Shown in pieces: positions 1 to 9,800 of a stretch of 64,000 nt of DNA (the stretch's first letter is position 1; each line of letters opens with the position of its first letter). The notes under the pieces were generated by a model that did no database searches, was not told where the DNA came from, and saw only the letters and a program-made list of their open reading frames with translations. A program made the position numbers and the translations under genes. This DNA is from Micromonospora terminaliae (GTDB lineage Bacteria > Actinomycetota > Actinomycetes > Mycobacteriales > Micromonosporaceae): positions 5,474,001-5,538,000 of the forward strand of contig NZ_CP045309.1 of NCBI RefSeq assembly GCF_009671205.1, in the 5' to 3' direction.

Positions 1-79
1 CGGTCGGCACGGGCACCTCGGCCGGGTCCAGTCCCAGCTCGGCACACGCCGCCGTGACCCAGTCGTCCATCACCGTCAT
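1..79 (-). CDS. DUF6457-type small protein, 5' part only
   Basis: Only the first 26 codons are inside the window. They read M-T-V-M-D-D-W-V and then a short acidic stretch, which resembles the small DUF6457 proteins found beside or fused to MobA in actinobacteria. The ATG overlaps the TGA of the upstream mobA in an ATGA, so the two are almost certainly co-transcribed and translationally coupled. The function is unknown. A role linked to molybdopterin-guanine dinucleotide synthesis is inferred only from this coupling. Confidence 0.65.
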   Translation of the reverse strand, partial: MTVMDDWVTAACAELGLDPAEVPVPT

Positions 80-675
80 CGCGTCCACTCCTCGGCCCGG
101 CGTACGTCCTCGTCAGTGTCGCAGTCGAACCAGGGCGGCGGCCCGGACCCCGACCAGGAGACCTCCCGGACGGTCGTGCCGGCCAGCAGCCCGCGCACCG
201 GCGCCCCGTCGACCGTGCCGCCGCGCTCGGCGGCGAGCCGGTCGAGGGCGGCCCGGAGCGCACTCGCCCGCCAGACCGCGCAGAGCTGCTGCCGGCGGCC
301 CTCGCCGTCGACGTAGCAGGCCACCCCGGCCGTCGAGCCGTCGAGGGCGCCCCGCAGCTCGGCGACCGCCGCCGGGGTGAGCAGCGGCAGGTCGGCCGCG
401 AGCAGGGCGACGGTCGTGGTCCCGGGGTCGAGCAGGTCCAGGCCCGCCGCCGCCCCGGCCACCGGGCCACCGCCGGGCGGCTCCTCGCGGGTCACCCGCA
501 CTCCCTCGGGCACCGGGCCCGCCGGGCCGACCACGACCCGCTCGCTCGCGTCGGCCACCGCGGCCAGCACCCGGTGCAGCATCGGCCGGCCGCCGACCGG
601 CCGGGCCGGCTTGTCGACCCCGCCCATCCGCCGGGCCGCGCCGCCCGAGAGCACCACCGCCGCGTACGCCGTCAC
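76..675 (-). CDS. mobA: Molybdenum cofactor guanylyltransferase (MobA-like NTP transferase)
   Basis: 199 aa, the usual size for MobA, which links GMP to molybdopterin to make the MGD form of Moco in the cytoplasm. The N-terminus has the nucleotidyltransferase signature [15 protein letters not shown] (G-rich loop, Arg, then Asp-Lys). A second motif, LLAADLPLL near residue 97, carries the metal-binding Asp. I chose the GTG at 675 because the NTP-binding motif begins ten residues later; the frame stays open upstream but codes only repeat-derived sequence. fdhD is divergent at 847, with a short tandem repeat between. An NTP transferase of related specificity (MocA-like) cannot be excluded, but Moco genes nearby favour MobA. 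Confidence 0.85.
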   Translation of the reverse strand: MTAYAAVVLSGGAARRMGGVDKPARPVGGRPMLHRVLAAVADASERVVVGPAGPVPEGVRVTREEPPGGGPVAGAAAGLDLLDPGTTTVALLAADLPLLTPAAVAELRGALDGSTAGVACYVDGEGRRQQLCAVWRASALRAALDRLAAERGGTVDGAPVRGLLAGTTVREVSWSGSGPPPWFDCDTDEDVRRAEEWTR

Positions 676-732
676 CGGGCCACGGTAACCGCGGCGGCGT
701 CGCGGTGCCGGTGTGCCGGGCGCGGGCAGGGG

Positions 733-832
733 GGCGTCGCCGTGCGGATGTGCCAGGGCGCGGTGCGGCGTGGCCGTGTGGCTGTCCCGTGGCTCTGCGG
801 CGGCGTCGCCGTGCGGATGTGCCGGGGCGCGG
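733..832. repeat. Three tandem ~34-bp repeats in the mobA-fdhD intergenic region
   Basis: Positions 733-763 and 802-832 are 31-bp copies that differ at one base (both contain GCGTCGCCGTGCGGATGTGC). A diverged third copy sits between them from about 767 to 800, giving a period of 34-35 bp. The array lies in the divergent promoter region of mobA and fdhD. It looks like a small VNTR-type expansion. Any regulatory role is unknown. Confidence 0.75.
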
Positions 833-846
833 GGCAGGATGGCGGC

Positions 847-1737
847 ATGGGACGGGCGACTGACCGGCGTGGCGTGCTCCGGATCGACCTCGACGCGGCG
901 GCCGACGGGCGGGAGCGGATCCGCCGACAGGACACCCTGGCGGTGGAGGAGCCGCTGGAGATCCGGGTCGGCCCGGCGGGACCCGGGCGCCGTAGGCCGC
1001 TCGCCGTGACCATGCGCACCCCGGGCGACGACCTGGACCTGGCGATCGGCTTCCTGCTCACGGAGGGGCTGATCCGGTCGACCGACGACGTGCGCACGGC
1101 GCAACTCTGCGCCGGGGCGGAGACCCCCAACACCTACAACGTGGTCGACGTGGTCCTGGCCCCCGGCGTGCCGGAGCCCGTCACCGACCCGGCGCGGAAC
1201 TTCTACACCACGAGCTCGTGCGGGGTCTGCGGCAAGGCGAGCATCGACTCCGTCCGGACCCGCTCGCAGTTCGTCGTGCGCGAGGACCCGCTGGCGGTGA
1301 CCGCCGAACTGCTCGCCGGGCTGCCCGACCGGCTGCGCGCGGCCCAGCGCGCCTTCGACCGCACCGGGGGCCTGCACGCGGCCGGGCTCTTCACCGCCGA
1401 CGGCGAGCTCGTGGTGCTGCGCGAGGACGTCGGCCGGCACAACGCGGTGGACAAGGTGGTCGGCTGGGCCGTCCGGGAGCGGCGGCTACCGCTGGCCGGG
1501 CACGTGCTGCTGGTCTCCGGGCGGGCCAGCTTCGAGCTGACCCAGAAGGCGTGGATGGCCGGGGTGCCACTGCTCGCCGCGGTCTCGGCGCCCAGCACGC
1601 TCGCCGCCGACCTGGCCGAGGAGGCGGGCATGACCTTGGTCGGCTTCCTGCGCGGCGGCACCATGAACGTCTACACCGGGGCGCACCGGGTGCCGTCCGA
1701 GGCGGTCGCCGCCGGGGCGCAGCGCGTTCCCGAGTGA
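847..1737 (+). CDS. fdhD: Formate dehydrogenase accessory sulfurtransferase FdhD
   Basis: 296 aa. FdhD binds bis-MGD and passes sulfur from a cysteine desulfurase to the molybdenum centre of formate dehydrogenase. The sequence has the family hallmarks: the persulfide-carrying [12 protein letters not shown] loop (CxxC, about residues 121-132), [14 protein letters not shown] (about 193-206) and [19 protein letters not shown] in the C-terminal half. The frame is open further upstream, but those residues come from the repeat array. ATG 847 gives the normal length. It is divergent from mobA, in keeping with a shared role in Moco enzyme maturation. No formate dehydrogenase gene is in the window. 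Confidence 0.95.
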   Translation: MGRATDRRGVLRIDLDAAADGRERIRRQDTLAVEEPLEIRVGPAGPGRRRPLAVTMRTPGDDLDLAIGFLLTEGLIRSTDDVRTAQLCAGAETPNTYNVVDVVLAPGVPEPVTDPARNFYTTSSCGVCGKASIDSVRTRSQFVVREDPLAVTAELLAGLPDRLRAAQRAFDRTGGLHAAGLFTADGELVVLREDVGRHNAVDKVVGWAVRERRLPLAGHVLLVSGRASFELTQKAWMAGVPLLAAVSAPSTLAADLAEEAGMTLVGFLRGGTMNVYTGAHRVPSEAVAAGAQRVPE

Positions 1738-1777
1738 CCCGGCCGCCGGCCCGCTCCGCACGCGCCGACAGACCCGG

Positions 1778-2860
1778 TCACCGGCGAGGTCGGCGCCGGC
1801 GGGGGCGGAGCACCGCCCGGCCCGCGGTCACGGGCCAGCCGTCCAGCTCGGACGGCGCGAGCCCGCGGCGGAGCGCGTCGTCGAGGAGCAGGGCGAGCGA
1901 GTAGCCCGGATGGGCAGCGAGCACGCGTTCCAGGGCGACGGCCGCCAGCGCGCCGTGTCCGGCTCGCCAGGCGGCGAAGGCCAGCAGGCTGCCCGGGGCG
2001 GCGATCAGCTCCGGCTCGGCCCGGCGCAGCACGTCGGTCCAGAGGCTGATGTCGGCGTCCCGGCCGTCGGTGCGGGACCAGGCGTGGTCGCGGACCGGGA
2101 GGTGGGTGAGGAGCACGGTCAGCCAGGCCACCTCGTCGTCGCCGAGCCGCTCACCGCGCCGGTGCCGCCGGAACGCCGTCCGCACCGCCGCCACCCCCGC
2201 CGACCGGACCGCGCGGGCATCCACCGGCCCGGCCCCGACGGCGTCTCCGGCCCGCCCGTCCGCTTCCTCGGCAGGCCCGGCCGTCGCACCGGCGAGTGCG
2301 TTCAGGCGGTGGCGGGCCCGTGTGGTCGCCCGGTGCATGGCCAGCCGGACCGGCCCGCCGATCGGGGCCACCTGCGCGGCCAGCGCGGCCCGGTCGGGCA
2401 GGGCGACCTGACCGGCGAACACGGCCGCCGCGCTGACCTGGCTGGCCGCCGGGTCGTAGCGGGTGCCCTCGGGCGGGCAGCAGGCCGGCTCGGCGCAGAG
2501 GTAGGACCACCAGCGCCCGTCGGTCACCCGGAGCGCGTCGAGGACGAGCAGCCCGGCCCGGTCCAGTGCCTCGCCGACCGCCTCGACCGTGCCGGTGACG
2601 CGGGCGGCCGGGCCGTAGCCGAGCACGGTGGCGGCGTCGGTGCGCTGCCGGGCGACCACGTCGGCCAGGTGCCGGGCGGCCGGGCCCGGATCGCTGCCCG
2701 GCTCGGGCAGGTCACCCCGGGCCGCGAAGACGACCCGCCGGCCCCGCATCGCCACCACCACGACGCTGTCGGCGGGGTGGAAGCCGAGCAGGTACGGCAC
2801 GGCGGCGACGAGGTCGGCGGGCGAGCGGACGGCGAGGCGGGGGCGCTCGATGGAGTTCAT
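1778..2860 (-). CDS. DUF4192 domain-containing protein
   Basis: 360 aa. The N-terminus ([18 protein letters not shown], residues 12-29, then D-S-V-V-V-V) is characteristic of DUF4192, a family of unknown function common in actinobacteria. No signal peptide or membrane segment is visible, so it is probably cytoplasmic. The middle part is Ala/Arg rich and poorly structured. I chose ATG 2860 because the DUF4192 motif starts twelve residues after it; the longer frame to 2926 runs through the DnaA-box-like palindrome. It is convergent with fdhD (40 bp apart) and divergent from the fructosamine-kinase-like gene. Confidence 0.85.
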   Translation of the reverse strand: MNSIERPRLAVRSPADLVAAVPYLLGFHPADSVVVVAMRGRRVVFAARGDLPEPGSDPGPAARHLADVVARQRTDAATVLGYGPAARVTGTVEAVGEALDRAGLLVLDALRVTDGRWWSYLCAEPACCPPEGTRYDPAASQVSAAAVFAGQVALPDRAALAAQVAPIGGPVRLAMHRATTRARHRLNALAGATAGPAEEADGRAGDAVGAGPVDARAVRSAGVAAVRTAFRRHRRGERLGDDEVAWLTVLLTHLPVRDHAWSRTDGRDADISLWTDVLRRAEPELIAAPGSLLAFAAWRAGHGALAAVALERVLAAHPGYSLALLLDDALRRGLAPSELDGWPVTAGRAVLRPRRRRPRR

Positions 2861-2900
2861 GCCGGGAGCGTGCGGCGAACCGGTGCCGGCGCGACAGGCC

Positions 2901-2928
2901 CTGTGGACGACACGCGGGTTGTCCACAG
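2901..2928. promoter_or_regulatory. Inverted repeat containing a DnaA-box sequence
   Basis: CTGTGGAC at 2901-2908 and GTCCACAG at 2921-2928 form an 8-bp perfect inverted repeat with a 12-base spacer. The right half contains TTGTCCACA (2919-2927), the form of DnaA box favoured in high-GC actinobacteria. It lies in the divergent region between the DUF4192 and fructosamine-kinase-like genes, 41 bp upstream of the DUF4192 ATG. It could be a DnaA binding site or simply a hairpin. Confidence 0.5.
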
Positions 2929-3022
2929 CTACGGAGAGTATCGAGCCAGGTCGGCGAGGAGCGGCACACCGCAGAGCCGGTCACGGCCCGCGCCGGCCCC
3001 GCGGACCGGCTACGTTGCGCTC

Positions 3023-3937
3023 ATGGACCTGGCGTACCTGCGGGCACACCCGGAGCACCTGCCGACCTTCCTGACCCACCAGCGGATCCGGGAGACGCCG
3101 GTCTCCGGCGGCGACATCTGCACCGCGTCCCGGCTCACCCTGGACGACGGGCACTCGGTCTTCGCCAAGACCTGGCCGGAGCATGCGGAACGCGCGGCGC
3201 CCGAAGGCTTCTTCGCCGCCGAGGCGGCCGGGCTGCGCTGGCTGCGCGCGGCCGGCACGGTCGCCGTACCGGAGGTGGTGGTGGCGCTGCCGGAGCTGCT
3301 GGCGCTCGACTGGATCGAGCCCGGCGAGCCGACGCCGGAGGCGGCCGAGCTGTTCGGGCGCGAGCTGGCCGGGCTGCACCGGGCCGGCGCCCCCGCCTTC
3401 GGCGCCGAGTGGCCCGGCTTCATCGGCGCGCTGCCGCAGGACAACACGCCCGACCCGGGCCCGTGGCCGGCGTGGTTCGCGGAGCGGCGGCTGCTGCCCT
3501 ACCTGCGGATGTCGGTCGACAACGGCGCGCTCACCGGCGCGGAGGCCGGCCCGGTCGAGGAGCTGATCGACCGGATCGCCGAGTTCGGCGGCGACGAGCC
3601 GCCGGCCCGGGTCCACGGCGACCTCTGGCCCGGCAACCTGCTCTGGGGCCTCGACGACCGGGTCTGGCTCGTGGACCCGGCCGCGCACGGCGGCCACCGC
3701 GAAACCGACCTGGCCCAGCTCGCCCTCTTCGGCGGCCCGCCGCACCTCGACCGGATCACGGCCGCCTACCGGGAGGCGTGGCCGCTGGCCGACGGCTGGC
3801 GGGAGCGGGTGCCGTTGCACCAGCTCCACCTGCTGCTGGTGCACACCGCGCTGTTCGGGGCCGCGTACCGGGCGGCGGTGGACTCCGTCGCCCGCGCCGC
3901 GCTGAGCGGCACCGAACGCGCTACGGTCGACGGGTGA
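3023..3937 (+). CDS. Fructosamine kinase family protein
   Basis: 304 aa. It belongs to the fructosamine-3-kinase / aminoglycoside-phosphotransferase-like fold. Visible motifs are VFAKTW near residue 50 (ATP-binding Lys), [12 protein letters not shown] near residue 198 (catalytic Asp and metal-binding Asn) and [19 protein letters not shown] near 216 (second metal-binding Asp). Family members phosphorylate Amadori products on proteins or free ribulosamines as a deglycation step; the bacterial substrate is usually unknown. Its stop overlaps the GTG start of moaA, so the two are likely co-transcribed. That overlap is the only link to Moco synthesis and may be just operon packing. Confidence 0.88.
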   Translation: MDLAYLRAHPEHLPTFLTHQRIRETPVSGGDICTASRLTLDDGHSVFAKTWPEHAERAAPEGFFAAEAAGLRWLRAAGTVAVPEVVVALPELLALDWIEPGEPTPEAAELFGRELAGLHRAGAPAFGAEWPGFIGALPQDNTPDPGPWPAWFAERRLLPYLRMSVDNGALTGAEAGPVEELIDRIAEFGGDEPPARVHGDLWPGNLLWGLDDRVWLVDPAAHGGHRETDLAQLALFGGPPHLDRITAAYREAWPLADGWRERVPLHQLHLLLVHTALFGAAYRAAVDSVARAALSGTERATVDG

Positions 3938-4950
3938 CCGCCGCCCCGACGACGACCGACGGGGTCCTCGTCGACCGGTACGGCCGCGTCGCCCGGGACC
4001 TCCGGGTCTCGCTGACCGACAAGTGCAACCTGCGCTGCACCTACTGCATGCCGGCCGAGGGGCTGCCCTGGCTGGCCGGGCCGCAGCTGCTCGACGACGA
4101 CGAGATCGTCCGGCTGATCCGGGTGGCGGTGCACCGGCTCGGCGTCACCGAGGTGCGCTTCACCGGCGGCGAGCCGCTGATCCGGCCCGGCCTGGCGCGC
4201 ATCGTGACGGCGGTGGCGACGCTGGAGCCCCGCCCGCGCATCTCGCTGACCACCAACGGCATCGGCCTCGACCGCCTCGCGCCCACCCTGCGCGCCGCGG
4301 GCCTCGACCGGGTGAACGTCTCGCTGGACACCCTCGATCCGGCCCGGTTCGCCGCGCTGACCCGGCGGGACCGGCACGCCGACGTGCTGGCCGGGCTGGC
4401 CGGCGCCGCGGCCGCCGGGCTGACCCCGGTGAAGCTCAACGCCGTGCTGATGCGCGGGGTCAACGACGACGAGGCGCCCGCGCTGCTCCGGTTCGCCCTG
4501 GCCCACGGCTACGAGCTGCGGTTCATCGAGCAGATGCCGCTGGACGCGCAGCACGGCTGGGACCGGTCGACCATGGTCGTCGCCGACGAGATCCTCGCCG
4601 CCCTGCGCGCCGAGTTCACGTTGACCGCCGACCCGGGTGAGCGGGGCGCGGCGCCGGCCGAGACCTGGCTGGTCGACGGCGGTCCGGCCCGCGTCGGCGT
4701 GATCGCCAGCGTGACCCGCCCGTTCTGCGGCGACTGCGACCGCACCCGGCTCACCGCCGACGGCCAGGTCCGCAACTGCCTCTTCGCCACCGAGGAGTCC
4801 GACCTGCGCGCCGCGTTGCGCGCCGGGGCCGACGACGAGGAGCTGGCCCGGCGCTGGCGCGCCGCGATGTGGGGCAAGCGGGCCGGGCACGGCATCGACG
4901 ACCCGGCCTTCCTGCAACCCAGCCGGCCCATGTCGGCGATCGGAGGCTGA
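3934..4950 (+). CDS. moaA: GTP 3',8-cyclase MoaA
   Basis: 338 aa. Radical SAM enzyme that turns GTP into 3',8-cyclo-7,8-dihydro-GTP, the first committed step of molybdopterin synthesis. The N-terminal cluster motif is [12 protein letters not shown] (CxxxCxxC). FTGGEPL is the SAM-binding GGEP motif. The C-terminal 4Fe-4S site is [19 protein letters not shown] (CxxC...C). The chain ends in Gly-Gly, as the cyclase requires. The start is a GTG overlapping the previous stop (GTGA), and D-R-Y-G-R follows soon after, as in homologues. moaD follows 3 bp later. Confidence 0.97.
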   Translation: MTAAPTTTDGVLVDRYGRVARDLRVSLTDKCNLRCTYCMPAEGLPWLAGPQLLDDDEIVRLIRVAVHRLGVTEVRFTGGEPLIRPGLARIVTAVATLEPRPRISLTTNGIGLDRLAPTLRAAGLDRVNVSLDTLDPARFAALTRRDRHADVLAGLAGAAAAGLTPVKLNAVLMRGVNDDEAPALLRFALAHGYELRFIEQMPLDAQHGWDRSTMVVADEILAALRAEFTLTADPGERGAAPAETWLVDGGPARVGVIASVTRPFCGDCDRTRLTADGQVRNCLFATEESDLRAALRAGADDEELARRWRAAMWGKRAGHGIDDPAFLQPSRPMSAIGG

Positions 4951-4953
4951 CCG

Positions 4954-5199
4954 GTGCAGCTCACCGTCCGCTATTTCGCCGGCGCGCGGGCCGCGGCCGG
5001 CCGTACCGAGGAGACCGCGCCCGCCGGTGGGTCGCTCGACGAACTCCTCGACGAGCTGACCGGGCGGCACGGCGAGCGGCTGGCCGTGGTGCTGAAGGCG
5101 GCGAGCTTCCTGGTCGACGGAGTGGCCTGCCATGATCGTCAGGCACCGCTGCCGGCCGGGGCGACGGTCGACGTGCTGCCCCCCTTCGCGGGCGGCTGA
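4954..5199 (+). CDS. moaD: MoaD/ThiS family sulfur-carrier protein
   Basis: 81 aa, typical size. Small ubiquitin-fold carrier that donates sulfur to cyclic pyranopterin phosphate as the small subunit of MPT synthase. It opens with the beta-strand L-T-V-R-Y-F-A and ends in PPFAGG, the C-terminal Gly-Gly that is adenylated and thiocarboxylated. It starts at GTG 4954, directly after moaA, and works with MoaE (16645-17076), which is in the other Moco operon. A ThiS role is unlikely beside moaA. Confidence 0.93.
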   Translation: MQLTVRYFAGARAAAGRTEETAPAGGSLDELLDELTGRHGERLAVVLKAASFLVDGVACHDRQAPLPAGATVDVLPPFAGG

Positions 5200-5209
5200 G
5201 GAGGCTCCC

Positions 5210-6505
5210 GTGCTGGCGATGGCGACTTTCGTGGGCTTCGCTGTGCTCGTCACCGCCCTGATCCACCTCTACCTGTGGAAGCGGCTGGTCCGCGACACCA
5301 CCCGCCCGGGCCGCTGGCGGAAGGCCGGCGGGGTGGCCGCGCTGCTGCTCGCGCTGCTGGTGCCGGCGACCATGGTGGGCACCCGCAACGGCTCGTACTG
5401 GCTGGCCTGGCCGGGCTACCTGTGGCTGGCCCTGATGTTCTACCTGCTCGTGCTGCTGCTGGTGCTGGAAGTGCCCATGGCCGTGGCGAAGCTGGTGCTG
5501 CGCCGCCGCGAGCGCGCCGCGACCGGTGCGGCCGCCGAGCCGTCGACGGTGCCGGCGGGCGGCAGCGGCGCCGCCGCCACGTCGCCCATCGCGCTCGCGG
5601 AGCCACCCGCCGCGGCGGCCGACGCTCCGCCGAACGGCGGGCCGGCTGGCGACCGGCCGGACCACGACCCGTCCCGCCGGTTGCTGCTCACCCGGGGGGC
5701 CGCCATCTTCGCCGGGCTCACGGCCGCGGGCGTCACGGGGTACGGCGTACGCACCGCAATGGGTCCGCCGCGGCTGGACCGGGTGCGGATCCCGCTGGCC
5801 AAGCTGCCCCGCGCCATGGACGGGCTGCGCATCGCCACCGTCTCGGACATCCACCTCGGGCCGCTGCGCGGCCGGTCGCACACCGAGCGGATCGTCGCGA
5901 TGATCAACCGGCTCGACGCCGACCTCGTGGCGGTGGTCGGTGATCTGGTCGACGGGTCGGTGGCCGAGCTGGGGCCGGCCGCGGAGCCGCTACGCGACCT
6001 GCGCTCCCGGTACGGCAGCTTCTTCGTCACCGGCAACCACGAGTACTACTCCGGGGTGGAGGAGTGGGTGCGCGAGGTGGATCGGCTCGGCCTGCGGGTG
6101 CTCCAGAACGAGCGCCAGGAGATCCGGGCCCGCCGCGGCGTGCTCGACCTGGCCGGGGTCAACGACGTGACGGCCGCGGGCACCGGGCTGGCGGCGCCCG
6201 CCGACTACGCCGCCGCCCTGGGCGACCGCGACCCGGCCCGTCCCGTGGTACTGCTGGCCCACCAGCCGGTGGCCGCGCACGAGGCGGCGAAGTTCGGCGT
6301 GGACCTCCAGCTCTCCGGGCACACCCACGGTGGCCAGATGGTGCCGTTCAACCTGCTGGTGAAGCTCCAGCAGCCGGTGGTCTCCGGTCTGGGCGAGGTG
6401 GACGGCACGAAGGTCTACGTGACCAACGGGGCCGGCTTCTGGGGTCCGCCGGTCCGGGTGGGCGCGCCGCCGCAGGTGACCCTGGTCGAGCTGCGCGCCC
6501 CATAG
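5210..6505 (+). CDS. Membrane-anchored metallophosphoesterase
   Basis: 431 aa. The N-terminal ~90 residues contain three to four hydrophobic segments. An Ala/Pro-rich linker and another hydrophobic stretch after R-R-L-L-L-T-R-G follow. The C-terminal half is a calcineurin-like phosphoesterase: SDIHLG, VVGDLVDG, TGNHEYYSG, LLAHQP and SGHTHGGQ supply the two-metal ligands. It is like the YkuE/YaeI-type phosphoesterases that may act on membrane lipids at the cell surface; the substrate is unknown here. GTG 5210 has a GAGG ribosome-binding site at the right spacing; ATG 5219 is the alternative. It is only 10 bp after moaD, so it is probably in the moaA operon. Confidence 0.88.
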   Translation: MLAMATFVGFAVLVTALIHLYLWKRLVRDTTRPGRWRKAGGVAALLLALLVPATMVGTRNGSYWLAWPGYLWLALMFYLLVLLLVLEVPMAVAKLVLRRRERAATGAAAEPSTVPAGGSGAAATSPIALAEPPAAAADAPPNGGPAGDRPDHDPSRRLLLTRGAAIFAGLTAAGVTGYGVRTAMGPPRLDRVRIPLAKLPRAMDGLRIATVSDIHLGPLRGRSHTERIVAMINRLDADLVAVVGDLVDGSVAELGPAAEPLRDLRSRYGSFFVTGNHEYYSGVEEWVREVDRLGLRVLQNERQEIRARRGVLDLAGVNDVTAAGTGLAAPADYAAALGDRDPARPVVLLAHQPVAAHEAAKFGVDLQLSGHTHGGQMVPFNLLVKLQQPVVSGLGEVDGTKVYVTNGAGFWGPPVRVGAPPQVTLVELRAP

Positions 6506-6584
6506 CGCGTTCCGGCCGCCCGGTCCAGCACCGCATTGCTCAGGTCACGCGTACGCGTGGCGGCGGGCGGCCGGGGGACCGGGC

Positions 6585-9500
6585 GTGACAGGATGCGGCG
6601 TGCCTCCGTTCAGCGCCGCACCCCCCGGTGGCCTCCCGCCGTTCGTCGCGGATCTGCACATCCACTCGAAGTACTCGCGCGCGTGCAGCCGTGACCTGAC
6701 CCTGCCGAACCTCGGCTGGTGGGCCCGACGCAAGGGCATCGGTGTGCTCGGCACCGGCGACTTCACCCACCCCGCCTGGTACGACCACCTGCGGGAAACC
6801 CTGCACCCCGCCGAGCCCGGCCTCTACCGGCTGAGCCGCGAGGCGGAGCGGGACATCGCCCGGCGGCTGCCGCCCCGGCTGGCGAGCGAGGCGGAGGCGG
6901 ACCCGGTCCGGTTCCTGCTCAGCGTGGAGATCTCCACGATCTACAAGCGCGACGACCGGACCCGGAAGGTGCACCACCTCATCTACCTGCCGGACCTGGA
7001 CGCGGTGGCCCGGTTCAACACCGCGCTGGGGCGGATCGGCAACCTGGGCTCGGACGGCCGGCCGATCCTCGGGCTGGACTCCCGCGACCTGCTGGAGATC
7101 ACCCTGGAGGCCAGCCCGGACGGCTACCTGGTGCCGGCGCACATCTGGACGCCCTGGTTCTCGGCGCTCGGCTCGAAGTCCGGCTTCGACGCCATCGCCG
7201 ACTGCTACGCCGACCTGGCCGAGCACATCTTCGCCGTGGAGACCGGCCTCTCCTCCGATCCGGAGATGAACTGGCGGGTCGGCAGCCTGGACCGCTACCA
7301 GCTGGTGTCGAACTCGGACGCGCACTCGCCGCCGGCCCTGGCCCGGGAGGCGACCGTCCTCGACTCGGCCCGCGACTACTTCGCGATCCGCGAGGCGCTG
7401 CGCACCGGCGACGGGCTGGCCGGGACCATCGAGTTCTTCCCGGAGGAGGGCAAGTACCACGCCGACGGGCACCGGCTCTGCGGGGTGAACTGGTCCCCGG
7501 AGCGCACGCGGGAGGCCGGCGGACGCTGCCCGGAGTGCGGGAAGCCGCTGACGGTGGGCGTACTGAGCCGGGTCGAGGAGCTGGCCGACCGGCCCGAGGG
7601 GCACCGCCCGGCGCACGCCCGGGAGGTGACCCACCTGGTGCCGCTGGCCGAGATCCTGGGTGAGCTGAACCGGGTGGGCGCCCGCTCGAAGAAGGTCGAG
7701 GGCAAGCTCCACGAGCTGATCGCCGCGCTCGGGCCGGAGCTGGACATCCTCCTCCGTACCCCGCTGGACGAGATCGGCCGCGTCGGTGGTGAGTTGCTCG
7801 CGGAGGGCATCGGCCGGCTGCGCCGTGGCGAGGTGCGGCGGGTCCCCGGCTACGACGGCGAGTACGGCGTGATCACCCTCTTCGACCCGGCCGAGCTGGG
7901 GTCGCCGGGCGGGGGCACCGGCCAGGACGCACTCTTCGACGTACCCGTGCCCGCGCAGCGGAGGCCCGCGGAGCCGGCGCCGAAGCCGAAGGCCAAGCGC
8001 CCGGCGGCGGCCAAGGCGGAGCCGAAGCGCAAGCCGGCTCCCCCGCCACCGCCACCGATCGCGCCCCCACCCTCCCCGCACGAGCCGTTCGAGCCGATGC
8101 TCGCCGGGATGGAGGAGGTCGGCACCGGGCTGCTGGACCGGCTCGACGCGATGCAGCGGGTGGCGGCCTCGGCGCCGGGCGGCCCGCTGCTCATCGTGGC
8201 CGGCCCGGGCACCGGCAAGACCCGGACGCTGACGCACCGGATCGCGTACCTGTGTGCGGAGCTGAACGTCTTCCCGGAGCAGTGCCTGGCGATCACCTTC
8301 ACCCGGCGGGCGGCGGAGGAGCTGCGGCACCGGCTGGACGGGCTGCTCGGCCCGGTGGCCGAGGACGTCACGGTCGGCACGTTCCACTCGCTGGGCCTGA
8401 CCATCCTGCGGGAGAACGCGCCGGCCGCGGGCCTGCCGGCGGACTTCCGGATCGCCGACGACGCCGACCGGGCCGCCGCGCGCGCGGAGGCCGGCGAGGA
8501 CGACGACCGGTACGCGACGCTGCTGCGCAAGCGGGACCTGGTCGACCTGGACGAGCTGCTCACCCTGCCGGTGGCGCTGCTGAAGGGTGACCGGAAGCTG
8601 GTCCGGGAGTACCGCGAATGCTGGAAGTGGATCTTCGTCGACGAGTACCAGGACGTCGACGCCGTCCAGTACGAGCTGCTGCGGCTGCTCAGCCCGCCCG
8701 ACGGCAACCTCTGCGCCATCGGCGACCCCGACCAGGCGATCTACTCGTTCCGGGGCGCGGACGTCGGTTACTTCCTGCGCTTCTCCCAGGACTTCACGGA
8801 CGCCCGGCTGGTCCGGCTGAACCGCAACTACCGCTCGTCGGCGCCGATCCTGGCCGCCGCCGTGCAGGCCATCGCGCCGTCGTCGCTGGTCCGCGGCCGC
8901 CGGCTCGACCCGGCCCGGCTCGACCCGGAGGCCCCGCTGGTCGGTCGCTACGCCGCGACCTCCGTCGCGGACGAGGCCGATTTCCTGGTACGCACCATCG
9001 ACGACCTGGTCGGCGGCCTCTCCCACCGCTCCCTCGACTCGGGCCGGATCGACGGCCGGGCCACCTCGCTGTCGTTCTCCGACATCGCGGTGCTCTACCG
9101 CACCGACTCGCAGGCCGCGCCCCTCGTGGACGCGCTGGCCCGGGCGAACATCCCGGTGCAGAAGCGGTCGCACGACCGGCTGCGCGACCGGCCGGGCGTG
9201 ACGGCCATCGCCCGCGAGCTGCGGCACGCCGGGCTCGACGGCTCGCTGACCGCCCGGGTACGGCTGGCCGGCCAGATCCTGGCGGAGCGCTTCGCGGTGC
9301 CCACCCTCGACGGTTCCGGCGCGGTACGCCCCGAGGACGTCCGCACCGCCGTCGACCTGCTCACCCCGCTGGCCCGGCGCTGCGGCGACGACCTCGGACT
9401 GTTCCTCGCCCAGCTCGCGACCGGGGCGGAGGTGGACGCCCTCGACCCGCGCGCCGAGGCGGTCACCCTCCTCACCCTGCACGCCGCGAAGGGGCTGGAG

Positions 9501-9788
9501 TTCCCCGTGGTCTTCCTGGTCGGCGCCGAGGACGGGCTGCTGCCGCTGCGCTGGCCCGGGCAGGAGCCGGACGACGCGGTGGCCGAGGAGCGGCGGCTCT
9601 TCTTCGTCGGGCTGACCCGGGCCCAGGACCGGCTGTACGTGAGCCACGCGGCCCGGCGTACCCGGCACGGGTCGGAGCGCGAGTGCCGCCCTTCTCCATT
9701 CCTGGACGTGATCGACCCGGGCCTGTTCGAGCGCTTCGGTGACACGGAACCCCGCCGCCCGAAGGATCGCCAGCTCCGCCTGATCTGA
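6585..9788 (+). CDS. Endonuclease Q-like PHP domain fused to UvrD-type helicase
   Basis: 1067 aa with two enzymes in one chain. Residues ~20-430 match the PHP-fold family of endonuclease Q: DLHIHSKYS near residue 23 with metal-binding His, GTGDFTHP, SNSDAHSPPALAREAT, and a zinc-finger-like Cys...CPEC near 303-325. A Lys/Pro/Ala-rich linker follows (about 455-500). The C-terminal half is a superfamily 1A helicase: Walker A GPGTGKT (540-546), VDEYQD (~685), GDPDQAIYSFRGAD, LNRNYRS, TLHAAKGLEFP and VGLTRAQDRLYV. EndoQ cuts DNA 5' of deaminated bases; UvrD unwinds DNA, so a combined nick-and-unwind repair enzyme is a plausible inference. GTG 6600 is an alternative start. Confidence 0.88.
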   Translation: MTGCGVPPFSAAPPGGLPPFVADLHIHSKYSRACSRDLTLPNLGWWARRKGIGVLGTGDFTHPAWYDHLRETLHPAEPGLYRLSREAERDIARRLPPRLASEAEADPVRFLLSVEISTIYKRDDRTRKVHHLIYLPDLDAVARFNTALGRIGNLGSDGRPILGLDSRDLLEITLEASPDGYLVPAHIWTPWFSALGSKSGFDAIADCYADLAEHIFAVETGLSSDPEMNWRVGSLDRYQLVSNSDAHSPPALAREATVLDSARDYFAIREALRTGDGLAGTIEFFPEEGKYHADGHRLCGVNWSPERTREAGGRCPECGKPLTVGVLSRVEELADRPEGHRPAHAREVTHLVPLAEILGELNRVGARSKKVEGKLHELIAALGPELDILLRTPLDEIGRVGGELLAEGIGRLRRGEVRRVPGYDGEYGVITLFDPAELGSPGGGTGQDALFDVPVPAQRRPAEPAPKPKAKRPAAAKAEPKRKPAPPPPPPIAPPPSPHEPFEPMLAGMEEVGTGLLDRLDAMQRVAASAPGGPLLIVAGPGTGKTRTLTHRIAYLCAELNVFPEQCLAITFTRRAAEELRHRLDGLLGPVAEDVTVGTFHSLGLTILRENAPAAGLPADFRIADDADRAAARAEAGEDDDRYATLLRKRDLVDLDELLTLPVALLKGDRKLVREYRECWKWIFVDEYQDVDAVQYELLRLLSPPDGNLCAIGDPDQAIYSFRGADVGYFLRFSQDFTDARLVRLNRNYRSSAPILAAAVQAIAPSSLVRGRRLDPARLDPEAPLVGRYAATSVADEADFLVRTIDDLVGGLSHRSLDSGRIDGRATSLSFSDIAVLYRTDSQAAPLVDALARANIPVQKRSHDRLRDRPGVTAIARELRHAGLDGSLTARVRLAGQILAERFAVPTLDGSGAVRPEDVRTAVDLLTPLARRCGDDLGLFLAQLATGAEVDALDPRAEAVTLLTLHAAKGLEFPVVFLVGAEDGLLPLRWPGQEPDDAVAEERRLFFVGLTRAQDRLYVSHAARRTRHGSERECRPSPFLDVIDPGLFERFGDTEPRRPKDRQLRLI

Positions 9789-9800
9789 GCCTTCGCCGCA

